Source of the DNA: Amborella trichopoda
Lineage: Eukaryota > Streptophyta > Magnoliopsida > Amborellales > Amborellaceae
Reading direction: 5' to 3'
Length of the DNA stretch: 64,000 bases
Assembly: GCF_000471905.2 (NCBI RefSeq)
Contig: NW_006496628.1
Coordinates: forward strand, 1,151,395 to 1,215,394
This document shows, piece by piece, positions 21,227 through 32,199 of the stretch (position 1 is the stretch's first letter; every line of letters begins with the position of its first letter). The notes beneath the pieces are model-generated. The model worked only from the letters and a program-made list of their open reading frames with translations. It had not been told where the DNA came from and made no database searches. A program made the position numbers and the translations under genes.

Positions 21227-22130
21227 TTAGCAAGGAAGAACATCATGGAACCATGGGTTTGCCTTAACTAACGCATTTGAAGCCACGAGAGACACCTCCC
21301 CATTATTCTCATTTTCTTGCTGGATTTCTTCTTTGATCCGTGAGGGGGAAGGATCATGTTTGTTCTTGGTAAAGATTGACATCGTGGTGATTTCTGGAGG
21401 AATATGAACCATTGAAGCAAGGGTGTCGGCAATCTGATTATTTTTCCTAGTTACATGCTGAAAGGTGATTTTCTTGAAATATGGGATCATCTTTTCCACC
21501 TTTTCTTGATATGGATTGAATTTTTCTTCTTTCACCTTTCAAATCCCTTGAACTTGGTTTATGATAAGTAAAGAGTCATCAATCACTCGTATTTGTTGGA
21601 TTTACATTCCCCTGGCATTCTCGAGCCCAGCTATCAAGGCTTCATATTCAGCAACGTTATTGGTTCATGGAAAATTCAATCTGATGGCTGTTGGCATTAA
21701 AATCTTCTTAGGTGAGCATAGTATGACTCCAATACCTAACCCGTATTCATACCTTGCACCTTTGAACTATAGCTCCCAAATTGATTCCTCGATTATGAAT
21801 AGGTTTTCATTAGGGAGATTCGTGTTGATGGGAGTGTTATCTTGTAGTGCATGTTCAGCTAAGTGGTCAGCAATGACTTGTCATTTGATCGATTTTTGAG
21901 TAACATATTCGATCCCGAACTCACTCAATAGCATTCTGCAGTTCGCCAAACGTTCGTTCAGGACTGGTCTCTCCAATAGGTACTTGAGTGGGTCTATTTT
22001 TTAGATGAGCTTGACTGAATGAGATAAGACATAGTGTCTTAACTTCTGCATGACCCATACAAGCGTCAATCAATGCTTCTCCACATCCTTTTATCTTGTC
22101 TCATAGTCCACCAAAGTCTTGCTGATGTAG
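21227..22130 (-). pseudogene. Tat-like element 2, RNase H region and connection to integrase
   Basis: The frame at 21227-21535 contains YFKKITFQHVTRKNNQIADTL, the terminal RNase H motif of Tat elements (xxHxxRxxNxxADxLA), followed by a variable connector. The stretch 21540-22130 is colinear with the remainder of the RNase H region but is full of stops. Tat elements carry an extra archaeal-type RNase H; I cannot separate the two domains here. Confidence 0.75.
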
Positions 22131-22138
22131 TATATTGT

Positions 22139-23165
22139 TTATTCTTTTCCATAGTCATCATATTGTCCTAACATTTCCCTCATGGTCTTGTTTTTCACTG
22201 ACATGTATAGGAACAGGGGTTTGTCTGGACTAGAAGGACTAAGGATGGGAGCTTTGGTGAGGTACTCCTTGATTTGATCAAATGCTCCTTGGCACTCATT
22301 ATCACATATGAATGGGGTATCTTTCTTGAGTAGTCTATTAAGCGACGCGCACTTGTCTGTTAGTTTTGAGATGAAACATCTTATAGCTTGTATGTGACCT
22401 TGCAGCCCACGAATATCTCTCATGTTTTGAGGAGAGGGCATTTCAGTGATGGCTAGTATTTTGGATGGGTCCACCTCAATGCCTCATTGGCTTACTCTAC
22501 AGCCTAGTAATTGTCGGATTCAACCCCAAAGGCACATTTTTGCGGATTGAGTTTGAGTCGATATTTTCGGAGCGTTTAGAAAATGGTTCTCAGGTTTGTG
22601 AGAGGATCAGGCCTGGTCTTCGACTTGCCAAAATGTTGTCGACAGAGTCTTCCATGATGGTCTGCATTAAGTCGTGGAAGATGCTAATCAATACCGGCTG
22701 ATAATTTGCCCCTGCATTTTTTAGGATGAAGGGCATGAATTTGTAGCAATAAGTTCCCCATTGCGTTATGAACGAAGTCTTGGTCTGGTTTTCTTCTACC
22801 ATGAAGATCTGGTTGTAACCTTAGAAGTTGTCCATGAATAACAACATCTCGTGCCTCACAGTGTTGTCAACCAAGGCATCTATGTTTGGTTATAGAAAAT
22901 TGTCCTTTGGGCATGCCTTGTTGAGGTCTATGTAGTCAACACACACTTGGATCCTCCCGTCATTCTTGAGTACAGCTACTATGTTGGCCAACTGTTCTGA
23001 GTGATCGACGAGGGTAATGAACTTTGCTTTGAGCAACTTGTCGATTTCTTCTTTAATTTTGAGCTCAAGGTGGGTATTCTGACGTCGGAGTTTCTGTCTT
23101 ACAGACATGGCCCTTGCATTGAATATTAAGTGATGTTGTACCAATGTGGGATCTAGCCCTGACAT
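22139..23165 (-). pseudogene. Tat-like element 2, reverse transcriptase
   Basis: In order: HLELKIKEEIDKLLKAKFI and VLKNDGRIQVCVDYIDLNKACPKDN-type sequence (22890-23165), then TYCYKFMPFILKNAGANYQ and IMEDSVDNILAS (22590-22802), then PSKILAITEMPSPQNMRDI with GAFDQIKEYLTKAP (22139-22474). These match Tat RT blocks, the thumb and the connection. The catalytic Y/F-V-D-D box reads S-V-D-N, so the second aspartate is lost. Frames are broken between the pieces. Confidence 0.9.
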
Positions 23166-24143
23166 AACATCGTATGATTAGCCAAAGACATCGTGATATT
23201 CCTTGAGAAAGGAAATCATATTTTCCCACTCCTCAAGAGATTGGGAGGTTCCAATCTTGGTTAACCTTGGGTCCTCCTCAGTTCCTAGGTCTATGTCGAT
23301 CGTCTCTTCGATGAAAGCCGTTGGGTCACCATCAAACCTCTTCTTGAATTGCTCAACATGGGAAGTGAGTTCCTCAGGTTAAGGGATTTCTTCAGACTCT
23401 TGGCTCTCTTGATCTTCGTCTTGGTCATCCAATTCATCATCTTGGGTATTGTTCACCGTTATCGGGCTATCTTGAGTGTTCGTCATTTTTTAAAATTCTT
23501 TTTCAATATTATCAGTTTTATCATGTTTTTATTTTTGAACGGTTTTTGAAATAACACAAGAGGTGTCCCTTATGGAACTCGCGAGAGAAATATTGGGGAC
23601 TGGATGCGCAGGGTGGTTAGATGGCCACCCTGCGCCTATCCACTTTTTGGCACCAAGACTTGAAGGTGCTGCTGGTATGCTTCTAGCGATTCTCAAGATA
23701 GGGGAGTGATCGACCAATTTCGTTCCTGGGTTTGAATCGGTGGATGAGCACGCTTGGCTGTGTTAGAGCCGATTGTGCATACCTTCAAATCCAGGTCAGC
23801 AAAAACGTCTTCAATTCTCAGTTCTTGTGTGTGCTGAGATGTTGAAGAAGAGTTATTCCCTGTTGCGGATTCAAGGATCACCTTAGGCCGTTTTGAAGGA
23901 CGGGCAGATGATCAAGGCTTTGAATGCCTCCGGATACAAAGCCTGGATAGCTTGAAGGCTTCATCTGGCTTTGCAATATGGTGAGAGAACACTCGAGACC
24001 TCTTCGATCCCCGTTTTCAGTTTAGCTTTGAATGATTTAGAAATTTCCTCTGTTACGCTTTGCCCTTGACTCCCCAAGCCTTAGTCTGGTTGGAAGCCTT
24101 GGGAGAAGAGCATGTGCTAAGCTTCAAGGGACTCGAAACCGTA
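23166..24143 (-). pseudogene. Tat-like element 2, protease-RT linker
   Basis: Poorly conserved frames without a recognised domain, as usual for this position. A perfect GC-rich 11-bp-stem hairpin lies at 23606-23635. Confidence 0.55.
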
Positions 24144-24983
24144 TCAATGTTGGCATTGAATAATGTCATCCATCAATGCAGAAGTTTGTAAAATTTGCTG
24201 AACAAGGTTGCCGGCCTCTAGGCGTAAGGTGGCACAATCAGCTTGCTTGAAGGAAGCGAGAGAGATTTCTCCGAGCTGGACCCCTATGGCTAGCTTCTCA
24301 TTATGTATACAAGGATTGATAAAAGCAGAGGGCTCAACACATACCTTTGTGACTCCGTTTTTAGTTAGAAATTTGAGGCATTGATGAAGTGGAGAGGCGA
24401 CCACGAGGTTTTCATGCAGCCACGGTCTTCCTAATAGCATGTTGAAAGACGGTTTTATGTCCAAGACATAACACTTTATCACTTAGACGGTAGGGCTCAT
24501 CTTGAGTGTAAGAGGTAGTATGTCATCAGCTTGTCTTTTGGTTCCATCGTATGCAGCAATGAGTAGTTGACATGGCTCGAAGTCATCCGGGCTTTTGCCT
24601 ATCTGCTTCACTGTTTTCATAGGGCATATGTTTAAGGATGCCCCATTATGATCTAGTACTCTTCGTATCTCATATCCTTACATGAAGACAGTGATGTGCA
24701 GAGGTTGGACATGAAATCGGTTGAAGCTAACTGGGATGTTATCATTTGTGAACATGATTGGTGTTGATGTCATCAACTGGTTGATCATTTCGCACAACTT
24801 ATCCGGCTGTGTGTTGCTCGGGATGTGTGTTTTACCAAGGACCTTTTCGATCTGGGCTTTATGTGCTAGTGAATTGGCGAGTAGCTCCAAGATGGAGATT
24901 TGATCTTGGATCTTCCTGAGATGAGCTCGTAGATCGTAGGTTGTTTCAGATCCTTGAATTTCCTTGTTCGGCTCGTGATCCAC
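24144..24983 (-). pseudogene. Tat-like element 2, aspartic protease region
   Basis: The frame at 24678-24983 includes DLRAHLRKIQDQISILELL, the segment that precedes protease in Tat polyproteins, and NDNIPVSFNRFHVQPLHI. Broken frames near 24600-24660 give a VLDHNGASLNICP stretch; the family has VLIDNGSALNVCP, so the catalytic Asp position seems to read His. The frame at 24144-24482 has VLDIKPSFNMLLGRPWLHE, the conserved C-terminal block. Confidence 0.85.
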
Positions 24984-25239
24984 GACCCCCGTTGGTTGTT
25001 TAGTTTTTTACGTATTTCTCATTCACCAATTGAATGGGTTTGACCACTCAGCCTCTTCGAGTTAAGGAGTCGACCTCGTCAACCTGAAGCTCGATAGGGT
25101 CAGCGCTAGCAAGACTAATGGGAGACATTGGGGTGTTGGCCCCTTCTTTGGAAGATGATGCCTTTTCATTGGTCTTTACCATATTCATCTCTAGTGTGTC
25201 ATCTTCATCATATCGGTCCCATTTGTGAAGGTTATCGAG

Positions 25240-25623
25240 GTTTAGAGATCAAGGGCTTCCTCTTAAGAGGCTCAAAAGATCTTCATCAGGTTCTTGAAAG
25301 TGATGATCACAAGCCAGTATGAATTGATTGGGATCATCTTCTTGATCTCCACACTCAGTCATGTGAATAACAACGTTCTCTTTCGATTTGTCTTGTGCTT
25401 TCGACTTTTCGGCCATTGTAACCATATTTTTAAGGAGAAGATTTGTGAAGATACCCATCTTTTGATTAGGCTCTTCGACAGGTTGATTTTTATGTGCGAC
25501 AGTGATGTCCCCCGTATCGATTAACCACTGAATCACCCGTCTCAAATATATGTAGTTTTGAGTATCATGAGCATGGTTTTGTTGCCATTTGCACCTACTG
25601 CTCATATGTGAAGAAGCTCCCAA
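25240..25623 (-). pseudogene. Tat-like element 2, C-terminal end of gag
   Basis: The 124-residue frame contains CKWQQNHAHDTQNYIYLRR and VIQWLIDTGDI, corresponding to the CxFHxxHGHxTxDCxxLRxxIxxLI zinc-like motif at the end of Tat Gag. The rest of gag, the 5' UTR and the 5' LTR are missing; the element is cut off at about 25626 against AT-rich debris. Confidence 0.8.
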
Positions 25624-25625
25624 CG

Positions 25626-26089
25626 GTCAATTTATTTTATACGAATTATTTTTTACAATTTTTATGAGGTATGAATTGATGAGAAGAGTTCGTGCTCCAA
25701 ATTTCATGACATCAGTTGGTGGGGTGACTCTAGGCGACTTGCTATAGTGTTTCGTTCCCGTCACAGACATAACATATCGGTGACAGTTTTGCCTAACAGC
25801 CACCATGGACCAATAAGAGCTGTGGCGGTCCCCCATATATTTTTTACATCAATTTTGTGTGAAAAAAATCCCATCATGGACATGCTATATCTGTGACAGA
25901 TCACCACGGACATACATGACAGTCTTTAATTCATGTCATCTGAAAACATGGGTGGCGTCGAGCGCATGGGCGAAAATACTGCTCATTTTCACCTCTGGCC
26001 TTTGGGCACGTCGGAACAGCATGAGTTCACTGGGGTGAAGCACGGTCCGCGAAAATCGGCATAGGTTTATATATATATATATATGAAGT
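25626..26089. mobile_element. DNA-transposon-like debris
   Basis: Within 25730-25925 short words such as cgtcacagac, cggtgacag, ctgtgacagatc and caccacggacat recur in both orientations. That resembles the subterminal repeats of plant CACTA elements. No transposase and no clear terminal inverted repeat are visible. Confidence 0.25.
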
Positions 26090-26335
26090 CACTGCTGTAC
26101 GCACATACGCAAATGGCCCAGATTGAATATAGGCTATTATGTGGCTAATTTGATGCTCACGAATGTCCGATAGTGTTTGAATTTTAATTCATATATATAT
26201 ATATATATAAGAAAAAGTTCCCGTACGCTGATGTACATACCGTTAAAGTAAACACCCAACGATCCAAATTGAATCTGGGTCGATCTGATGGTCACAGTTG
26301 TTCGATAATATTCGAATTTTAGTTTTTGTTCTAAA
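26090..26335. repeat. Diverged tandem duplication with internal (TA)n
   Basis: Two copies of a ~100-bp sequence, at about 26095-26195 and 26235-26330, share the order tgtac, cagattgaat, ctgatggtcac-like and gtttgaattttaattc-like words. A (TA)n tract separates them (26193-26209) and another precedes them (26071-26085). Likely part of a MITE-type repeat. Confidence 0.55.
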
Positions 26336-26844
26336 AATACAAATCATTTAAAATTTTTGCTGTGTGTTCTTCTCATCAAGGCGCACCTAATAAAAATATA
26401 AAAAAAATAATTTGTAAAAAACAAATTGACCAAAATACCTTTGAAAATTTTTGGGGTACTTTTATCAATTTATTTCATATAAAATATTTTTTTGATATTT
26501 TTCACAGACTCACATATTTTTGAAGAACAAATCTTTAAAATTTCAAGTGATTTGGATTTGTAGAAAAAAGTAAAATTCAAACATTACCAAACATCGGTGA
26601 TCGTCAGATCTGCCCACTGTTGGACAGGTAAGAGAGCTGTGAGCTGAGGATTGGAAAAGGCCTTTGTTATTTTAGTTAAGTGGATCCATTACCCTTGTAG
26701 GGTAGTCTTGAGAATGCATGAAATTGTAAGCATGAAGTTTGAGCAATGTGAATGTATATGATATAGAAAAACCTTGCGCCATTTTTACTAAAATTTTAGG
26801 ATTTTTGCTCTATGATTATGGTGAATGTAAATGAATGTATGATT
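26336..26844. other. AT-rich DNA upstream of the truncated chromovirus
   Basis: No coding domain or named repeat is visible. The chromovirus should have gag, protease and the start of RT here; none is present, so the element is truncated at about 26845. Confidence 0.4.
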
Positions 26845-28073
26845 CTTAGATTTTGCAAGAAATGCATGTTATGTATGTACACTACGAGTTCTTAGTAATG
26901 CCTTTTGGGATGAATAATGCCCTGACTGTCTTTATGGATTTGATGAAAACAGTGTTTTTGGATGACTTTGTGGCTGTTTTCATAGATGAAATTTTGATTT
27001 ATTCAAGGAATCTAGAAGAGCATGCACAACATTCGAGGATAGTCCTCTAGACCTTAAAAATGAAAAAGTATATGCTAAACTGGGGAAAAGCGAGTTTTGG
27101 CATTCAAGTGTGATCTTCCTTAGGCATGTTATTTCTAAGGATGGGGTCGCAGTTGACCCTTGTAAGATTGAGGTCGTGCTTAAATGGGGAAGACCAATAA
27201 ATGTGACAGAAGTCCGTAGTTTTCTTGGTCTGGCAGGATATTATAGGTGTTTTGTATAAGGTTTTTCAGAGATAGCACTTCCCCTGACACGCCTAACCTA
27301 GAAAGGAGTGAAATTTTTATGGTCAGATGATTGTAAGAAGAGTTTTCAAGAACTAAAGAAGAGATTGACTACAGCCCCAGTATTAACTCTGCCCGAAGCG
27401 AATAATCTATACTAATGCTTCCCATAGGGGACTAGGGTGTGTATTGATGCAGCAAGATAAAGTTATAGCTTATGCCTCCAAACAGTTAAAGCTGAACGAG
27501 CAAAATTACCCAATTCATGACTTAGAGCTCGAGGCTGTGGTCTTTACCTTGAAGATTTGAAGACATTATCTCTATGGTGCTCAGTTCAAGATATTTACAG
27601 ATCATAAGAGCCTCAAGTATTTATTTCCTCAGAAGGAGTTGAATATGAGGCAAAGGAGATAGATGGATCTACTAAATGATTATGATTACACCATCAATTA
27701 CCAACATGGCAACATAAATGTAGTAGCGGACACTTTGAGTCGCAAACCCTCAGTATCTATGGCTCATCTGATGGCTCGAGAAATGAAAATGATAGAAAAT
27801 GTAGTGAAGTGGCGCCCTACCTTACCATCTGGTTTTGAGATGGGAATAACTGCAGGTATAAGGGTGGAACCCCAACTCTTTCAATAGATTGAGATAGCTC
27901 AAAAGATAGACCCTCAGCTGAGTAGATCTCTAGAAGACTCAAAGCAGGAAGGAAAGGATGATTTGTCTATCAGCAGTGACGGTTTATTAAGATTTATGCA
28001 TCCCAAGTGATGAGAATATAAAAAGGGCTATTATAGAGGAAGCACACTACTTCTATTATACTGTGCACTCAGG
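26845..28073 (+). pseudogene. Tekay/Del-like chromovirus pol, first part (RT, RNase H, start of integrase)
   Basis: The sequence starts inside RT with [19 protein letters not shown] and [17 protein letters not shown]; the family box FIDDILIYS has Asp to Glu at its second aspartate. Next come HVISKDGVAVDPCKIE, VRSFLGLAGYYRCF and a [12 protein letters not shown] segment. Then RNase H: ARGxGLYLED is out of frame, while [20 protein letters not shown] and NVVADTLSRK are clear. It ends in the integrase zinc-binding region at EEAHYFYYTVHSG, exactly where the nested element begins. gag, protease and the N-terminal RT are missing. Confidence 0.9.
28069..28073. repeat. Target-site duplication of nested family-L element, left
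   Basis: TCAGG before the LTR start TGGTTAGG. The right partner at 42421-42425 is CTAGG, so three of five positions agree. Phase of the interrupted integrase supports the boundary. Confidence 0.65.
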
Positions 28074-31038
28074 TGGTTAGGTGCCTCGATCTCACCCTCC
28101 GGATCCTGGATGATTGGGACGCATGCGTCTCGGGTTTCAAGGGAAGACTGGGGATGCTTCTGAGATCGCTCTCTTGGGAACATTGTTCAAGAACAAGGGC
28201 ATGTGTTACCAACTGGTGAGAGAGGAATTTTAATGGTGGGTTCGAGACTTACTCAGGATGGCTCACGTGAGCGCCCTATTAGATCACGAAGAAAGGCCCC
28301 CAGTAATGAAACTAGTTCAGAATCGTCTCCCTTGGCTCGTATTATTCCTGTTTTCTATAATCACACACATATATGGCAAAGGTTGTAAGATGGGTGGGTT
28401 AGACCTCACCCTTTTCCTCCTTGATGGAGGTACACAAGCATGCACCTTTAAAAAGAAGAAGAAAATAAAGACGGGGGAGAGGAGAGTTTGATTGAGCGAG
28501 ATGATCAAGCTAACGAGTAATTGGCCTGACGTGGTAGCAAAACAGGCTTGGTACCAAGACCTGCTCACAGGAACACTACTAGACATCTTCACCATTACTA
28601 ACTAGCTACGCACAATGGTCAATCTATCGTGGAAATAGTGCCGCTCAAGTAATCCAAGTACACCAATATTACGGCTAGACGACAGGACTTCCATGAGAGG
28701 CTAACCTCAATCGCTCTTAGTCGAACGAAAGAATAGCAGGGTGGTGGTTATGGGGGAAAGAATGAGATAAGAGAAGAACGGAAGAGACAGAGGGAGGGAG
28801 AAGAGAGGAGAGGATAAAATAGAGAGGGAAGGAAGATACCATTGGTGCTAAACATTGCTGACTATTTCAAAAGAGAAGAGAGCAAGCAGCTTACGTTAGG
28901 CTTCACAGACTGTATCTGATGAGAAGAGAGAAAGAGAAGAGAACCACTCGGCACTAGGCTTGCATCAATTGCAATTGGAGAGAAGCAAGGGAGAGAGATC
29001 GATCCAGCACTAAGCTTCATCGATTGCAACAGAAGAGAGAGAAATCCAACCGATGTTAGGCTTTATCAACTGTGATGAGAGAGAAGAGGGAAATCCAATT
29101 GACACTAAGATTTGTTGACTGTTAAGGAAGAGAGGAGAGAGAAAACTCCACCCAGTGTTGGGATAAAAGATGAAGAGGAGAGAGAAAAACCCACCCAATA
29201 TAGAGAATGAAGGAAGAGGAGAGAGAAAACCCCATCCAACATAGAGAATGAAGGAAGAGGAGAGAGAACCCCACTCGGTGCTGAGATGAAGGAAGAGGAG
29301 AGGAAAAATCTCACCCGATGTTGGGATGAAGGAAGAAGAGGAGAGAGAAAACCCCACCCGATGTTGAGAATGAAGGAAGAGGAGAGAGAATCCCACTCGA
29401 CACTGAGAATGAGAGAGAGGAGAATAAACTAACGTTGGGAATGAGAGAGTGGAGAACCAGTCGGTGCTAGGCTTGTGCCAGTTGTGATGGGGGAAAGAGA
29501 GAGAAATGAGAGGAGGGAGAGAATCAAGCGAAGAGAGAGAAAGAGGGGAGGGGAGAGAAAGATAGGAAGAGAGAAAGAGGGGAGGAGAGAGAAAGTTACC
29601 TGCTCGAAGGGTATTAGCCCTTTTCATCTCTCTCCTCTCTCTCCAAGACATATTGATAGGCTCAAGTAAGAATGGAAATTTCTATTGAATGATCTCGTGA
29701 ATAAACCGAGAGCTCATTTTCCAATTTAGGTTTGCATGCTTATACAGAATTGGGCCCAAACATGGGTGGATGCCCAAAAACTACTTAAAATTGACTATAA
29801 TTACAATTTAATTAAATTTAAAGAAATTCTAAAAATGGGTGCAAAAGGAATATTTTGCCCTTGCTAAACGATGTGTAGAATCCTAAAACAGTTCCTGTTG
29901 CTGCCCGAGATCTTGTGTGATCTTCCGTGGCTGACCTGAGTTTGTTCTAATGCCTGTTTGATCAAAATATTATTGTTTTATTGTAGGGCTCAGCATGATG
30001 GTCATTTTCATACCAACTTCGAGTCATGAATCATGTTTTTGAGGCATGATCATGAGACTTGAATCTTAAATAAATCTTGAAAACATCGGATCGATCGTAT
30101 GCTTATTCCTTGATGTTTCTTTATGATTTCCTCATTGAATCAGACTGAGCGTGCCAACACGATCGCTGGGCAACAAATGGAATGCGATTGGGAGCCTGAA
30201 CGAAGATTTCGTAACTTTTGAGTTTTGGCCAGAATCTGGAATCTAGCGACCAGAATTTTAGTTACTTCGTCGACTTCATGCATGAAATATGACCATCCAT
30301 CATGCATGGGGTTTGGTACAATGATAGTTCTGGACCTTACACACACAATAGAGTTGACTCTCTGTTAATCCATTGTGTAAGCATCGTGATTTGGTCCATC
30401 GAGCGAGGTGTGTCGCTGCTGAATTTTCTGTAACTTCTTCAAGAATCAAAAATTTCTCTCTAGATTTTCTCCCTGCTCGGACATCATCTTGAGGCATACC
30501 ACATATCGAACCACTCGTCTCAATGAGACAAACATGCACACAAAATTTGAACGTTATCTGATTTGGAACAAGTGAGATATGGGCCCCGAAATTGACTACC
30601 TATGACTGTAAAAACAACCACCTTCAATGGTGTTTTGGTGCAATGAGGCTGCTTAAGAATAGTGTGCGGCTTACCCTTTTTTAGTCTTTTACCCATAACA
30701 TTATCCTGGAGTGCCCGATTAAGTCAAAACTTGACCCATACCATGCCGGATTTTATAGCAGTGGTCCCACAACTGTTTAACATACCAAAATTATATATCT
30801 AGTTACGGGGTCCATTCCAAGGTGCTAGAGACTAATTTTGCTGAACTTATTTCTTTGTGTTCACTACCTTAGACATGTCTGATTGAGATTAAACTTGGCA
30901 GGTGGTCTTTTGAAGTGCTGATGAAGATCTTGACCAATTCTGGGGCCATTATGAGACTGACAAAAATTTCACTGTTTCGTAGGCTTTATTGACCGACTTC
31001 CTACCAGGGACCAACGTGCTGAAAAATACATTCAAAGA
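28074..31038 (-). mobile_element. Family-L 3' LTR (copy B)
   Basis: 2,965 bp, starting TGGTTAGG on the plus strand and ending ttcaaaga at 31038, where copy C has ttcaaaca. It matches copy C along its length, including a ~42-bp minisatellite at about 29150-29430 (units with gaatgaaggaagaggagag and a ccca(c/t)ccgatgttg-type word) that copies A, D and E lack. The core promoter on the minus strand near 29742-29755 is degraded. Divergence from copy C by eye is substantial, implying an old insertion. Confidence 0.9.
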
Positions 31039-31055
31039 GCTTGCCCCGCCGAATG
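31039..31055 (-). promoter_or_regulatory. Polypurine tract of nested family-L element
   Basis: The minus strand reads attcggcggggcaagc immediately before the 3' LTR. The matching sites are cattcggtggggcatgc before copy D (to 50039) and atcgatggggccagc before copy E (after 60440). Confidence 0.7.
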
Positions 31056-31332
31056 TTATGCTTTAAGAGAAGAGAGGAGGACAATCATTCGAAAATTTTC
31101 CTTCGGCTTTTACTTTTTCTTCTTCCTAGTCATAGGACCACATGAACGCCTTGGCTTCTTCCTAATCGACCGAGTCCAGTGGGGGGCAGTTTCTATTAGC
31201 CGATCCCAAAGATCTGGTCGTGTTGGCTAGGCGAGTAGACACCTCTAATAGGTTCCACCCTGGCTTTATCATTTTCCTGCCTTGGAAGGATGAATACTGG
31301 GCTACTTTTCCTCCTAGCCTCATGGAGAGAGA

Positions 31333-31530
31333 GGTCCATAATTGGAGAAGGAGAAGGCATGGACATTTCATGCATGGGGAGAAGGTTCATATGAGAAGGA
31401 GAAGGCATGCACATTTCATGCATGGGGAGATGGTCCACATGAGAAGGAGAAGGCAGGCATATTTCATGCATGGGGAGAAGGTCCATAAGAGAAGGAGAAG
31501 GCATGCACATTTCATGCATGGGGAGAAGGT
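31333..31530. repeat. 48-bp minisatellite (about 4 units) near the PPT
   Basis: Units contain gagaaggagaaggcatgcac, tttcatgcatgggga and ggtccatat. Because 48 is a multiple of three, open frames exist on both strands. Confidence 0.9.
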
Positions 31531-31547
31531 CATCGAAGAAGGGATAA

Positions 31548-31787
31548 TGACTGGGCTACGTTGTCACCCAGCCTTGAAGAAGGATGTCGACTGGCCTACC
31601 TGTTCATCCAGAACTGAAGATGGAAGTCGATTGGGCTACCTGTTCACCCAGGACTGAAGAAGGATGTCGACTGGGCTACCTGTTCTCCCAGGACTGAAGA
31701 AGGAAGTCGATTGGGCTACCTGTTCACTCAGGACTAAAGAAGGATGTCGACTGGGCAACCTGATCACCCAGGACTGAAGAAGGAAGA
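31548..31787. repeat. 40-bp minisatellite (6 units) with a dimeric 80-bp pattern
   Basis: Units read as ctgggctacctgttcaccca then ggactgaagaaggatgtcga. Units alternate between gatgtcgactggg and gaagtcgattggg, so the true repeating block is a dimer. Confidence 0.9.
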
Positions 31788-32199
31788 TGATGGATGATTT
31801 TAACGTCTACACCCTGCTGGATGTCTTGATGATGAAGGGGGTGCTGGCTGAAGCTGCCTGTTGAGATGTGTACTGCACCGACCTGTTTATCGTAAGCAGC
31901 CTTTGCAGATTTTCACTTGAACTTGAGAAGCAGCACCCTAGACACGATTTTCACCAACTTATTTTTATTCTTGGGGCTCTTTTACCAATGAACTTTCAGT
32001 CATGTCCACCCTTTTTGTCCATTTTACTCACGTTGCCCTTTCGGGTTTTCATCGTTTTTATTCATGGAACTCTTTTACTCAACATCATTTTTATTCATGG
32101 AACTCTTTTACTCATGGTTTCGTGACCATGCTCATCCGTCATTTTTACTCATAGTGTTCCCTTGTTAAGGTATACACCACGACCATTATTCTTTTTTTT
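31788..32199. other. Conserved non-coding block of family-L interior
   Basis: Contains a catgagtaaaa-rich segment (read here as complement, ttttactcatg) seen again at 48770-49030, 55390-55620 and 61640-61830. No domain is recognised. It is one of the best conserved non-coding parts of the family. Confidence 0.6.

Noticed and set aside
5900..25623. Tat elements 1 and 2 as a tandem dimer sharing the LTR at 16460-17571
   Set aside because: Orientation would allow it, but the protease regions are too different (SYNILLGCPWLHYH versus SFNMLLGRPWLHEN with divergent flanks), so they are separate families.
25730..25925. Firm CACTA transposon call
   Set aside because: Only recurring short words in both orientations; no CACTA terminus or transposase could be seen, so it is listed only as low-confidence debris.
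29010..29651. 213-codon minus-strand ORF in LTR B (and a similar 224-codon one at 40124-40798)
   Set aside because: It translates the ~42-bp minisatellite and CT-rich leader of the LTR. Units are frame-neutral and the ORF ends vary between B and C.
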